Shown here: in pieces, positions 29,195 to 37,428 of the stretch
Layout: each line of letters starts with the position of its first letter
Position numbering within the stretch: the stretch's first letter is position 1
NCBI RefSeq assembly: GCF_016653295.1
Contig: NZ_NHSF01000054.1
Coordinates: 140,914-204,913 of the forward strand
Reading direction: 5' to 3'
DNA: 64,000 nt
From: Halochromatium salexigens
Lineage (GTDB): Bacteria; Pseudomonadota; Gammaproteobacteria; Chromatiales; Chromatiaceae
The notes under the pieces: generated by a model
Database searches by the model: none
What the model was told of the DNA's origin: nothing
What the model saw: only the letters and a program-made list of their open reading frames with translations
Program-made: the position numbers and the translations under genes

Positions 29195-29314
29195 TGCCGG
29201 CATCGGGTAGCGCCCGCCGGGGGGCTCCGTGAATCCATCCTTGGAGGCTCAACGATCGCCCTCCGGGCGATCGACGCCCCCGACGGGCGCCACCCGATAC
29301 CGACACCTCTGGCC
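29195..29314 (+). repeat. Structured palindromic repeat, copy 1 (29-bp arms, inner hairpin)
   Basis: Two arms, 29195-29223 (TGCCGGCATCGGGTAGCGCC start) and 29276-29304, are reverse complements with four transition-type mismatches. Between them lies an unpaired core, CCGTGAATCCATCCTTGGAG plus GCT (29227-29249), and a perfect 9-bp inner hairpin (CGATCGCCC-TCC-GGGCGATCG). A second copy lies at 53333-53451 in the opposite orientation; the arm differences between the two copies are compensated on both sides. It occupies the gene-free stretch 29121-29411 between tex and the small membrane protein gene; apart from this element I see nothing else there. Confidence 0.85.
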
Positions 29315-29411
29315 TTGTCGCCGACGGGTATTCCGACTGGGACTCTAAATAGCCTGATCGCCAGTGCATCTGCGGGCTCATGTCACGGGTGCGCCGACTT
29401 CAAGTTGGCAC

Positions 29412-29597
29412 TTAACGGACCAACATGATCAGCACGATGACGAGACCGACGACAGCGGCGAGCGGCAGGATCGCGGCTTGCCAGTCGCCTTTTTCGGCCT
29501 TGGGGCCGTTCTCCTGCCAGGCCTTGAAGGCTGGCCAGAGGAAGAATAGCAGCATGATGAGGACGCCGGCGGCGGCGATCTTGAGGAACAGGTCCAT
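29412..29597 (-). CDS. Small two-helix membrane protein, unknown function
   Basis: A 61-residue protein with two hydrophobic helices (LKIAAAGVLIMLLFFLWPAF and ILPLAAVVGLVIVLIMLVR) joined by a charged loop (KAWQENGPKAEKGDW). The ATG at 29597 has GGAGG 6 nt upstream; a longer in-frame reading from 29663 runs through the terminator of the upstream gene and is unlikely. The helix spacing and short loop suggest a hairpin in the inner membrane. It follows the YccA-type gene on the same strand but beyond a terminator, so it is probably expressed separately. I do not recognise a family. Confidence 0.7.
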   Translation of the reverse strand: MDLFLKIAAAGVLIMLLFFLWPAFKAWQENGPKAEKGDWQAAILPLAAVVGLVIVLIMLVR

Positions 29598-29627
29598 GGG
29601 GCCTCCGTGAGTAAGCGTCTTGTCAAC

Positions 29628-29650
29628 AAAAACCCCGGCCGGAGCCGGGG
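29628..29650 (-). terminator. Rho-independent terminator of the BI-1 gene
   Basis: On the minus strand, CCCCGGC / GCCGGGG with a short loop is followed by T5, starting 28 nt after the stop of the Bax-inhibitor-like gene. Confidence 0.9.
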
Positions 29651-29677
29651 TCGTGTTAGCCAAGTTGCTACTATTGA

Positions 29678-30367
29678 TTATTCATCGCCCATGATGCCGA
29701 GGATCTGGAGCAGGCTGATGAAGATGTTGAAGATGGCGAGGTAGATGCCGTAGGTCGCCATGATGTAGTTGGTCTCGGCACCGCTCTTGATGCGGCTGGT
29801 GTCGAAAAGGATGAAGCCGCTCATCAGCAGAATGATGGCCGCCGAGAGAGCCAACGCAAGGGCCGGCATGTTGAGAAAGATGTTGGCGACCATCGCGACG
29901 ACCGCGACCATCATGCCGGCGAACAGGAAGCCGCCGAGGAAGCTGAAGTCACGCTTGCTGGTTAGCGCGTAGCCTGAGAGTCCAAGGAAGATCACCGCGG
30001 TGCCGCCGAAGGCGGTGGCGACGATGCTTGGGCCGTTTGGCAGCGCTAGGTACATGCTCAGGATCGAGCCGAGGCCGAAGCCGAGCAGGCCGGTGATCAG
30101 GAAGATGACGCCGACGCCTTTGGCCGATTGGGCGGCACGCGGCAGCACGAACATGCCAAGCAGCATGGCGCCGATAACCGACACCATGTAGACCCAGGAC
30201 GGCATGGCCAGCGCCATCGAGATCATGGCGGTGAAGGCGCTGAAGCCGAGGGTCGCGGCGAGCAGCAGGTAGGTGTTTTTGAGCACCTTGTTGGTCTCGA
30301 GCACCGAGCCACCGCGTGCTGCTGGAACCTCTTGCTGTTTTGACAGGAAGGAGTTGGGATTGGCCAT
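29678..30367 (-). CDS. yccA: Bax inhibitor-1/YccA-family membrane protein
   Basis: A 229-residue polytopic inner-membrane protein with seven hydrophobic helices, of the BI-1 (TMBIM) family; E. coli YccA interacts with FtsH and some members leak Ca2+. Family phrases include VLKNTYLLLAATLGFSAFTA, FLGLSGYALTSKRDFSFLGGFLF, and the C-terminal FDTSRIKSGAETNYIMATYGIYLAIFNIFISLLQILG with its conserved Asp. The ATG at 30367 (MANPNSFLSKQQ) has GGAG about 11 nt upstream; a longer frame upstream is not homologous. It is followed by a terminator. YccA versus YbhL is undecided; the FDTSRI block fits YccA. Confidence 0.88.
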   Translation of the reverse strand: MANPNSFLSKQQEVPAARGGSVLETNKVLKNTYLLLAATLGFSAFTAMISMALAMPSWVYMVSVIGAMLLGMFVLPRAAQSAKGVGVIFLITGLLGFGLGSILSMYLALPNGPSIVATAFGGTAVIFLGLSGYALTSKRDFSFLGGFLFAGMMVAVVAMVANIFLNMPALALALSAAIILLMSGFILFDTSRIKSGAETNYIMATYGIYLAIFNIFISLLQILGIMGDE

Positions 30368-30706
30368 AGTGGTGATGTCTCCGTCTGGATCGAATACTTT
30401 GTCAGGCTTGATGGTTTGAGTGATCGCATCGTGATCCTTCGACCGGTCGGTGGGCCCTAAGGTTTCTAACGCGATGCGTTGGGGCGTAAGCATACCGACA
30501 ACGGGGGTATGCTTGCATCCTTGGGATGCCGATATTTGCCCATGTCTTGCGGTCTTTGCTGGCGGAAACAAGTGGTCGCGGTCGGCCTCTTGGTCCTCGT
30601 GCCGAGGGGGCTGGCGTATCGAGCCGGCGTCATCTATCGCACGATGGTCCGCTGTTGGGGTATCCTATGCGGATTGCACGATCTCGCACGCTCGGCAATC
30701 TTCCCA
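30368..30706. other. Intergenic region with two tandem hairpins (30488-30529)
   Basis: This 339-nt stretch between the BI-1 gene and tRNA-Ser has no convincing gene. It holds two adjacent perfect inverted repeats: AAGCATACC / GGTATGCTT at 30488-30514 (9-bp arms), then GCATCC / GGATGC at 30515-30529. Neither is followed by a T-run on either strand, so they are not standard terminators; they could act on the leader of the BI-1 gene. Promoters for the divergent BI-1 gene and the tRNA must be here, but I cannot place them confidently. Confidence 0.5.
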
Positions 30707-30796
30707 GGAGAGGTGGCAGAGCGGTTGAATGCACCGGTCTTGAAAACCGGCGACGGTTAATCCCGTCCGTGGGTTCGAATCCCACCCTCTCCGCCA
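30707..30796 (+). tRNA. tRNA-Ser (anticodon UGA)
   Basis: A 90-nt class II tRNA with encoded CCA. The acceptor stem GGAGAGG pairs with CCTCTCC, the D arm starts GGCAGAGCGG, and the anticodon stem-loop CCGGT-CTTGAAA-ACCGG gives anticodon TGA (serine UCA codons). A long variable arm (CGACGGTTAATCCCGTCCG) and the T arm GGGTTCGAATCCC follow. No integrase or att duplication is seen next to it. The receptor gene starts 57 nt downstream. Confidence 0.97.
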
Positions 30797-30852
30797 CTTC
30801 GAAAACAGGATAAGCCTTGGCTCAAAGGCGCCACCTCGAAGGTGTTCGCTAC

Positions 30853-32904
30853 ATGACGACCAACCCTGTTTGCTTATCCGTCTTGGCTCTCTGCCTCTTG
30901 TCTCCTTTCCAGGTCGCGTTGGTGTATGCCAATCCGCAGAGTGACGACGCGGCGACGGATGCGGATCAGGCTCCGCTTCAGGATTTATTGTCGCTGCTGG
31001 AGCAGGAGACCGAGCTGGCCACGCGCAGCGGCATGAATGCCGACTATGTGCCTGGCATGGCCACGATCCTCTCGGGCGAGGATCTGCTGGTGCGCGGCGT
31101 GCGCAATGTCGGCGAGGCCTTGACGCTGGTGCCGGGCATCAGCGATGGCATGGAGATGAGTGGTGAGCGGCAGATCCTCAGCCGCGGTGTCGGTTTCGGG
31201 TACGCCTCGGGCAACATCAAGATCCTGCTTGATGGTGTGTCGATGAACTCGACCCTGTATGCGACCGCGAATCCGGTGCTGAACATCCCGATCGAGCAGG
31301 TCGAGCGCATCGAGGTGATTCGCGGTCCGGGTGCGTCGGTGCATGGCGAGTATGCATTCGCCGGTGTTGTCGATGTCATCACCCGCAAGTCGCAACGCAA
31401 ACTCCATGTGCAAGCCATGGAGGGGAGCGGCGACCGTGGTGGCGGCGGCCAGTGGTATTGGCACGATCGCGAGCGCGATCTCTCCGTGTCCTTCAATGTG
31501 CTTGGCCTAGACGGTGATGCCGGCGTCGATGTCGCCGAGGATGCGCTCTATGGGATCGATCGGCCCGAACTCTCTAACGCGCCGGGAACAAGTAACGAGT
31601 CGCATCGTTATCGAGGGTTGTTCGCCGATGTCACTTGGGGCGACGTCTTCGCGGCGGTGAAGATTCTCGACGACGACTATGGCGACGCCTTTGGGATCAA
31701 CCACTTCCTGCCGCCAGAGGGTGACCGGCTCAGCTCTCGCCAGGGTTATGAATCGTTGCAACTCGGCGGCAACCTTCAGCTCGGCGAACGGCTCCGCACC
31801 CAGCTGCGCTTGGAAGCCTTGCGCCACAACCGTGACCGCAATGAGCTCTATGTGGCTCCAGCGGGCTACTTACTCGAGAACCAGCCGGTCTACATGAGTC
31901 AGGATTACCGCGAGACGCGCTACCTCGCGGCGGCCGACTTGCACTGGCAACCACATCCGCGCCATGAACTCTTCGTTGGACTCGAGGCGCGTCATGTGCA
32001 GGTCGACGAGGCAACCTGGGATTGGCCAGAGGCCTTTGCGATCGATGTTCCCTGGTTGGATGAGGATCTCAGTCGCCGCGTCCTGAGTGTGGTTGTGCAG
32101 GATCAAATCCGCATCGGTGAGCGTCTCAACCTGACGGCAGCCTTGCGTTTCGACGAGTACAGCGATGTCGGTATGCACCTGAGCCCGCGGTTGGCGGCGG
32201 TCTGGCCGATCAATGACGAACACATCCTCAAACTGCAATACGCGCGTGCGTTTCGTCCGCCGACCTTCTACGAGCTGACTTATCCCGGGGAAGGGACGGA
32301 TGAGGTGCGTGCCGGCGAAATCGCGACCTATGAATTCGGCTACATCCTGAAAAAGCCGCGCTGGGAGGGTCGACTGATCCTGTTCCAGTCCGATCTCTCG
32401 GATTCGATTGTGTTCGGATACGATGAGGAGGGCTACATCAATAGCGCTGATGTGCGCTTGCGTGGCATCGAAGTCGAATACACACAACGGCTATTGCCTG
32501 CGCTGAAGCTGGATGCCAATCTGTCTTATGTGGAGAGCGTTGATTTAGGACTGGATCAGCAGCCGCTGCCCGGCGGGACGGATCTGCTTGGCAATCTCGC
32601 CCTCTTGTGGCAGCCAATCCATGCCTGGACCGCTGCACTGCAACTGCGTTATGTGGGGGAACGGGCGCGTCGGCCCTCGGATACGCGCTCACCCGTGGAT
32701 GCCTACACCCTGGCCGACCTGACCCTGAGCTATGCCACCTCTGACCGTGGCCTCTTTGCACACATCGGGGTGAAGAATCTGACCGATGCCGATGTCCGTT
32801 TTCCGGAGCAGCCTTCTGGTCTTGGTGGTGTCGACTTGGTCTATCGAAAGGACTATCCGCGTCCGGGACGCCGTTGGTGGCTGTCCATCGGCTACGCGTT
32901 TTGA
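30853..32904 (+). CDS. TonB-dependent outer-membrane receptor
   Basis: A 683-residue receptor. A signal peptide (PVCLSVLALCLLSPFQVALVYA) is followed by a short linker and the plug domain (SGEDLLVRGVRNVGEALTLVPGIS; VERIEVIRGPGASVHGEYAFAGVVDVITRKS), then a 22-strand-type barrel ending in an aromatic C-terminus (YPRPGRRWWLSIGYAF). The substrate is unknown; similarity is to colicin I/vitamin B12/catecholate-type receptors. The ATG at 30853 has AAGGTG 8 nt upstream. It is directly followed (2-nt gap) by the YfiR-like and GGDEF genes, so the receptor is likely wired to a c-di-GMP signalling pair rather than to an ABC transporter. Confidence 0.92.
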   Translation: MTTNPVCLSVLALCLLSPFQVALVYANPQSDDAATDADQAPLQDLLSLLEQETELATRSGMNADYVPGMATILSGEDLLVRGVRNVGEALTLVPGISDGMEMSGERQILSRGVGFGYASGNIKILLDGVSMNSTLYATANPVLNIPIEQVERIEVIRGPGASVHGEYAFAGVVDVITRKSQRKLHVQAMEGSGDRGGGGQWYWHDRERDLSVSFNVLGLDGDAGVDVAEDALYGIDRPELSNAPGTSNESHRYRGLFADVTWGDVFAAVKILDDDYGDAFGINHFLPPEGDRLSSRQGYESLQLGGNLQLGERLRTQLRLEALRHNRDRNELYVAPAGYLLENQPVYMSQDYRETRYLAAADLHWQPHPRHELFVGLEARHVQVDEATWDWPEAFAIDVPWLDEDLSRRVLSVVVQDQIRIGERLNLTAALRFDEYSDVGMHLSPRLAAVWPINDEHILKLQYARAFRPPTFYELTYPGEGTDEVRAGEIATYEFGYILKKPRWEGRLILFQSDLSDSIVFGYDEEGYINSADVRLRGIEVEYTQRLLPALKLDANLSYVESVDLGLDQQPLPGGTDLLGNLALLWQPIHAWTAALQLRYVGERARRPSDTRSPVDAYTLADLTLSYATSDRGLFAHIGVKNLTDADVRFPEQPSGLGGVDLVYRKDYPRPGRRWWLSIGYAF

Positions 32905-32906
32905 CC

Positions 32907-33488
32907 ATGTCGGGCCCTGTTGTTGGTTGCTGCCGGCTCCTGATTGTCGCTCTCGCTTGTATCGCGCTCTCGGGTTACGGTTCTGAGGGTCTGGCGCGCG
33001 TCCTCTGGCCGGAAGATCAGCAGCGTCTCCGGGTTGGGCTCCGGATCTTCCCCGCTGTGCTAGGTGCTTTAGAGGGATTACAGCAGCGCCAATCCGCCGA
33101 TGGGCAGCTGCTCGTCGTCGTCGCCCATCAGGGATCGAATGATGCGGTCAAACAGGTTGTGAGCACCCTGGAGGAGATCAATCAGGTTCAGGGCATGCCT
33201 CTGGACGTCAAGGTGCTGCCACTGGATGACCTCCAGACCTACCGTGGCCCGGCGCTGAGTGGAATTTTCATTGCTAGCGTCGAGATCGAGCCGGAATCCC
33301 TTCGGCAACTCTCGGTTGTTCATGGGGTGTTGGTTTTTTCACCCTTCGCGGGCCACGTCCAAGCGGGCGCGGTGGCGGGCATCCATGTCACCGATCGGAT
33401 ATTGCCGGCGATCAATCTGGCGCAAGCACGCCGTGCCGGTGTGCGCTTCAAGGCCTTTTTCCTGAGGGTCGCGCATCATGCCGAGTGA
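32907..33488 (+). CDS. YfiR-like (DUF4154-type) periplasmic protein
   Basis: A 193-residue protein with an N-terminal hydrophobic signal (LLIVALACIALSGYG) and an exported domain. The C-terminal part (VFSPFAGHVQAGAVAGIHVTDRILPAINLAQARRAGVRFKAFFLRVA) resembles the end of YfiR/DUF4154 proteins, which bind and repress a membrane diguanylate cyclase (YfiN) in the periplasm. The ATG at 32907 starts 2 nt after the receptor stop. Its end overlaps the GGDEF gene by 11 nt. The tight order receptor / YfiR-like / GGDEF supports a role as periplasmic link between them. Family assignment is by pattern only and moderate. Confidence 0.6.
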   Translation: MSGPVVGCCRLLIVALACIALSGYGSEGLARVLWPEDQQRLRVGLRIFPAVLGALEGLQQRQSADGQLLVVVAHQGSNDAVKQVVSTLEEINQVQGMPLDVKVLPLDDLQTYRGPALSGIFIASVEIEPESLRQLSVVHGVLVFSPFAGHVQAGAVAGIHVTDRILPAINLAQARRAGVRFKAFFLRVAHHAE

Positions 33489-34905
33489 GCACCGATTTTC
33501 CGAAGATCGCCCGTCCTTTATCTTCGAGCGCAATCTGGCGGCGATCTTTGCCTTACTTGGCTTGCTGTTGACGGGTTTAATTACCGGTTATTGGCTGTTC
33601 GTGCTAGAGCCGAGCCTGCACGCCGATGCTGAGAGCCGGGCCCGTGCGCTTGCCCAGGCCCAAGCGCGGAGCCTTGAATCGCTGTTTGCGATCGATCTGC
33701 CACCGGAGCGCTTGAGCACCGCCCTGGATACCCGTCTTGACGGAATCCTTTTGCTCAAGGAGCAGGGCACGGACACGCCTCTCACTGATCGGGTGGTGCT
33801 CGAGTTTGATCCGCATGCCACGCACCTGACGACCGAACAGTTGAGACTCGCCCGCGGGGAGGCGACATGCCCCGACTCCTGCTTCGTGACCGAGGAGCCG
33901 CTCTATCATCCGCGCAAACATCTGCTGATTGGTATTGCTACCTTTTATGCCAATACCGAGTCGCTTCGCGCATTGATCAGCGATGTCCGCATCAAGCTGT
34001 TTTGGACGGGATGTGCGGTTCTTTTGCTCATCGGAATGGGTTGGTTGTCGGCTGGCTGGTTGCTCCGTCGCCTCAGGGAAAGCGAGACGAATCTGCGCAG
34101 CCTACTGGACGTCGCGCCCTTCCCGATGTTGCTGGTCGATCAATCAAAGACCTTGATTGTGCGTGCCAATCTGGCGGCCATCCGCTACCTAGACTTAAGA
34201 AAGGACGCCAGCGGTCAACTCGGTAGTGAGACCTGGAAGCGGTTAGAGGAGGATGGCTTGCCGAGCGAGGATGAGGGGCAACGCGAGATGCAGATGCGAG
34301 ATCAAGCGGGTCAATCGCATTGGGCCGTGGTCTCGGTTATTCAGATCAGTCTGTCTGGCACGCGGCACCGCCTGGTCTCGCTGGTGGATATCTCCGAGCT
34401 AAAAACCATCCAGCAGCGCCTGCATCAGGCGGCGAACACCGATGCCCTGACGCAGAGCTACAACCGGCGCTACCTGTTTGATCAGCTCCACCAGGAGATG
34501 AGCCGATGCGATCGTGAAGGGCATAGCCTCTCGGTGGTCCTATTCGACTTGGACGAATTCAAGTCGATCAACGACACCTTCGGCCACGCCGTTGGCGACA
34601 CCGTGCTTGTCAGGGCGGCCGAGGTCTTACGGCGGTGCGTGCGAACCATGGATATTTGCGGACGGTACGGGGGAGAGGAATTTTTGGTGCTTTTGCCATC
34701 CGCAACAGCCAAGGCCGCGCTTGAGATTGCCGAGCGCATCCGCAACGAGATCAGTGACTTGGATTGGTCGTGCCCTGGGCTTCAGGTTACTATCAGCGGT
34801 GGTGTGGCGGAATACAGCGGCGGCACCATCGATACGCTGCTCGAAGCCGCGGATCGCAACCTCTATCGGGCCAAGGAGGCAGGACGCAACCGCATCATTG
34901 GTTGA
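33478..34905 (+). CDS. Membrane diguanylate cyclase with PAS domain
   Basis: A 475-residue GGDEF protein that would make c-di-GMP. TM1 at about 20-43 (LAAIFALLGLLLTGLITGYWLF) is followed by a periplasmic sensor region to about 175, TM2 at about 177-197 (FWTGCAVLLLIGMGWLSAGWLL), a PAS-like domain at about 205-310, and a GGDEF domain at about 315-475. The active motif GGEEF is at 398-402 and the inhibitory I-site RTMD at 389-392 lies five residues before it, so it should be catalytic and product-inhibited. The start overlaps the YfiR-like stop by 11 nt. Confidence 0.9.
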   Translation: MPSEHRFSEDRPSFIFERNLAAIFALLGLLLTGLITGYWLFVLEPSLHADAESRARALAQAQARSLESLFAIDLPPERLSTALDTRLDGILLLKEQGTDTPLTDRVVLEFDPHATHLTTEQLRLARGEATCPDSCFVTEEPLYHPRKHLLIGIATFYANTESLRALISDVRIKLFWTGCAVLLLIGMGWLSAGWLLRRLRESETNLRSLLDVAPFPMLLVDQSKTLIVRANLAAIRYLDLRKDASGQLGSETWKRLEEDGLPSEDEGQREMQMRDQAGQSHWAVVSVIQISLSGTRHRLVSLVDISELKTIQQRLHQAANTDALTQSYNRRYLFDQLHQEMSRCDREGHSLSVVLFDLDEFKSINDTFGHAVGDTVLVRAAEVLRRCVRTMDICGRYGGEEFLVLLPSATAKAALEIAERIRNEISDLDWSCPGLQVTISGGVAEYSGGTIDTLLEAADRNLYRAKEAGRNRIIG

Positions 34906-34961
34906 CGGGATTCAGGCTGTCCGGTTTGTCTCCACAGGCGGCGATGACTCGTTGGTGTGTT

Positions 34962-35633
34962 TCAACGCGACCGGCGACAACCCTGATTGTTGCAGCGCAC
35001 CATGACGGGGGCCTGGTTGGTGCAGAAGACGCGATGGAGTTCTTCGCGGCGGTTGCTGTTGACCAGGGTCGCGCCCTGATCGTCGAGCATGCAGCCAGCG
35101 GCTCTGGCGTAGCGCTCGGCATAGTAGGCCCAGAGGCCGACCGGGGTCTCGCTGAAGCCCGGTTCGATGACAGCAGCTTCCGGAAAGGTTGGACTGGTCT
35201 GAAGGTAGCGTTGCCAGCGTTGCTGCAGCGAGCGCAGGGCGTCTTGCAGGTTGTCGTGGTAGAGGCGGGTGACGTCGGCGCGCCATTCACGCACGCTGCC
35301 GCGCCACCAGCGTTCTTCGGCCTGGATCGAGACGCGGGTTCCGGCGGCCAGCTGCTCGAGGTCGGTGCGGATGCGCAAGTGGGTGGTCTCTGGGGGCACG
35401 GCTCCGGGCGGACCGGCGCTGGCGGGTTGTTCCAGCGGGGTCTCGAAGATGATCCGCTCAGCCGTGCTCTCGATGAGCGTCCAGCCGCGCGCGAGGGCGG
35501 TGTCAAGGGCGAGCGCCTTGACGCGGGCCACGGTGGAGTTGCCGATCAGGACGCTGGGGCCGGCGCTCGCGACCGTTGTCGCACTGAGAGCGATGAGCAG
35601 GAGGGCCAGGAACAGGGGGCTGAGCGCTTTCAT
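34962..35633 (-). CDS. Secreted protein of unknown function, paralogue A
   Basis: A 223-residue protein with a signal peptide (LFLALLLIALSATTVASA). I do not recognise a family. Its N-terminal part (VKALALDTALARGWTLIESTAERIIFETPL) and C-terminal module (GLWAYYAERYARAAGC, VFCTN, VRCNNQGC) both align with the neighbouring gene at 35707-36672, so the two are paralogues. The module's four cysteines (C-x22-C-x9-C-x4-C by eye) could form disulfides. It is co-directional with, and downstream of, its paralogue (73-nt gap). The ATG at 35633 is used. Confidence 0.6.
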   Translation of the reverse strand: MKALSPLFLALLLIALSATTVASAGPSVLIGNSTVARVKALALDTALARGWTLIESTAERIIFETPLEQPASAGPPGAVPPETTHLRIRTDLEQLAAGTRVSIQAEERWWRGSVREWRADVTRLYHDNLQDALRSLQQRWQRYLQTSPTFPEAAVIEPGFSETPVGLWAYYAERYARAAGCMLDDQGATLVNSNRREELHRVFCTNQAPVMVRCNNQGCRRSR

Positions 35634-35706
35634 GCCGAGGGTCTTGTGGCTGGAACGGGGGGGCGGAGGCGGAGCTAGGAGCGATGCTTGGGCCTTAGAG
35701 GCCGGG

Positions 35707-36672
35707 TTAGGGGCGCGCCCGGCAGACGCCGCCCTGACAGCTGAGCATCAGTCTGCCGCCGTTGGTGCATTGGATCTCGTAGAATTCGAAAGCCGGCGTC
35801 GCCCGGAGCATCACGGCGCCACGCTCATCGGGCTCACAGCCGCGCTCCCGGGCTGAGGCCTCGGCATAGAAGGTCCAGAGTCCGCGCGGGGAGGGGTTGT
35901 CGAGCACCAGCATCTCGTTGGGCTCGCTGGTCTCGGCGGCCGCGAACTCGTCTCGAATCCGGCCGGCCGGACGTCGCAAGGCGGGCTGCTCGAGTGTCAC
36001 CGAGGAGGCTGGTGCGGCAGCTGGTGCATCAGTGCGCGTAGGGGCGCCGGTTTCTCTGGTTTCGGCGCTGGCTCCGGCGCTGATGGGCGTATCCTGTATG
36101 GGCTCGGTGGGGCTCTCGGGCAGCCCATTAGTGCTAGCCTCGGCGATGACCACGGCATCGGGATCGGGCGGCAGCGGGATCTCGGAGGCGATACGGGAGC
36201 GATTCTCGAGCCAGGCGTTGGCGAGGGCGTTCAGCGAGATCAGCAGGGCGTCTTCGTAGTCGCTGGTGTAGTCGATGCGGCGTTCGGTCTCGGTGCCGGG
36301 GTTGACCACCACGTAAACGCTTAAGCCGACGAGCACATCGCGGCCACGCTCGCTCAGCCGGGTCTCGACTTGCAGCTTGGGTGTGCTGGGATGGCCCTCG
36401 GGGTTGAGCAGGTGGGCCTGGGGTGAGTCCGGCGGCAGGCTGCGCTCGAGCAGGAAGCGGTGCTCGTCAGCCTCGATGATCCGCCAACCCTTACTGCGCG
36501 CCATGCCCATCGCTAGCAGCCGCGCTTCCTCGATCCCGGGGCCTGGCAGCTGGATCTCCGGTCCGGTGGCTCCGATGCTGGTATCGCTGCTTTGCCGAGG
36601 GGACTGGGAGGCGCAGCCGCCGATGAGCAGACTGGCGCAAACAAGGAGTCCATAATAAACGCACTGCTTCAC
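35707..36672 (-). CDS. Predicted lipoprotein of unknown function, paralogue B
   Basis: A 321-residue lipoprotein: signal (VYYGLLVCASLLIGGC) with lipidated Cys20 in LIGGC. An N-terminal domain (ARLLAMGMARSKGWRIIEADEHRFLLERSL) and a beta-rich stretch (LQVETRLSERGRDVLVGLSVYVVV) are followed by a low-complexity Pro/Ala/Thr/Glu linker at about 165-245, then the C-terminal four-cysteine module (GLWTFYAEASARERGC, YEIQCTN, LMLSCQGGVC) shared with paralogue A. The start is GTG at 36672 with CGGAG upstream. Divergent from ssb; the 207-nt gap shows no clear signals. Function unknown; envelope location is secure. Confidence 0.65.
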   Translation of the reverse strand: MKQCVYYGLLVCASLLIGGCASQSPRQSSDTSIGATGPEIQLPGPGIEEARLLAMGMARSKGWRIIEADEHRFLLERSLPPDSPQAHLLNPEGHPSTPKLQVETRLSERGRDVLVGLSVYVVVNPGTETERRIDYTSDYEDALLISLNALANAWLENRSRIASEIPLPPDPDAVVIAEASTNGLPESPTEPIQDTPISAGASAETRETGAPTRTDAPAAAPASSVTLEQPALRRPAGRIRDEFAAAETSEPNEMLVLDNPSPRGLWTFYAEASARERGCEPDERGAVMLRATPAFEFYEIQCTNGGRLMLSCQGGVCRARP

Positions 36673-36879
36673 GTCGCGCTCCGGGTGTTATCGTGCCACC
36701 GGATGCTAGCACAGTGCGGCGCGCGTGCAGGCGGAGACAGGCGATAGACAGACGCACGTGTTGCTGGAGCGCGGTAGCGCGGTGGACAAACTGGCGCGGT
36801 GGACAAGCCGGCGCGCCTTTGTGCACCATTGATGATTCGATTGATGACTCGGTAGCTCGACCCTTTTGGAGTGAATGCG

Positions 36880-37425
36880 ATGGCAGGTGGCGGCGTCAAT
36901 AAGGTGATCCTGATCGGCAACCTGGGCGTGGACCCCGAGGTGCGCTACATGCCCAGTGGCAGCGCGGTCGCTAACCTACGCATCGCAACCAGCGAGAGCT
37001 GGCGCGACAAGACGACCGGCGAGTCGCAGGAGCGCACCGAATGGCACCGGGTTGCCCTCTTCGGCAAACTCGCCGAGATCGCCGGGCAGTATCTGCGCAA
37101 GGGCTCCAAGGTCTATATCGAGGGCAAGCTGCGCACGCGCAAATGGCAAGGGCAGGACGGCCAGGACCGCTACACCACGGAAATCGTGGTGGATATCAAC
37201 GGCTCGATGCAGATGCTCGATGGGCGTGGTGGCGGTGGTGGCGAATCCGGCTACGGTCGCGCTGCGGCGCCTGCTGCGGCATCCAGTGCGTCGGCCCCTG
37301 AGCGCGGCGAGGATGCGCCCGCCGCCAGCCCGAGCTTCGACCATCAAGCCCCCGCCGGTCAAACCCCCGGCAGTCGAGCCCCGACCGGCTCGGACACCGA
37401 TTTCGATGACGATATTCCGTTTTAA
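36880..37425 (+). CDS. ssb: Single-stranded DNA-binding protein
   Basis: A 181-residue SSB for replication, repair and recombination. The OB fold runs from [23 protein letters not shown] to EIVVDING at about residue 110, including [36 protein letters not shown] Gly/Ala/Pro-rich disordered linker leads to the acidic tip DDDIPF that recruits partner proteins. The ATG at 36880 has GGAG 8 nt upstream; an in-frame GTG at 36871 would add 3 residues. rfbD follows 3 nt later. Confidence 0.95.
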   Translation: MAGGGVNKVILIGNLGVDPEVRYMPSGSAVANLRIATSESWRDKTTGESQERTEWHRVALFGKLAEIAGQYLRKGSKVYIEGKLRTRKWQGQDGQDRYTTEIVVDINGSMQMLDGRGGGGGESGYGRAAAPAAASSASAPERGEDAPAASPSFDHQAPAGQTPGSRAPTGSDTDFDDDIPF

Positions 37426-37428
37426 GCC

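Noticed and set aside
29598..29663. Longer form of the small membrane protein
   Set aside because: It would be translated through the terminator of the preceding gene; the ATG at 29597 has an ideal GGAGG.
30707..30796. tRNA-Ser as an integration site of a genomic island
   Set aside because: No integrase, no repeat of the tRNA 3' end downstream within the window, and the following genes look normal in composition.
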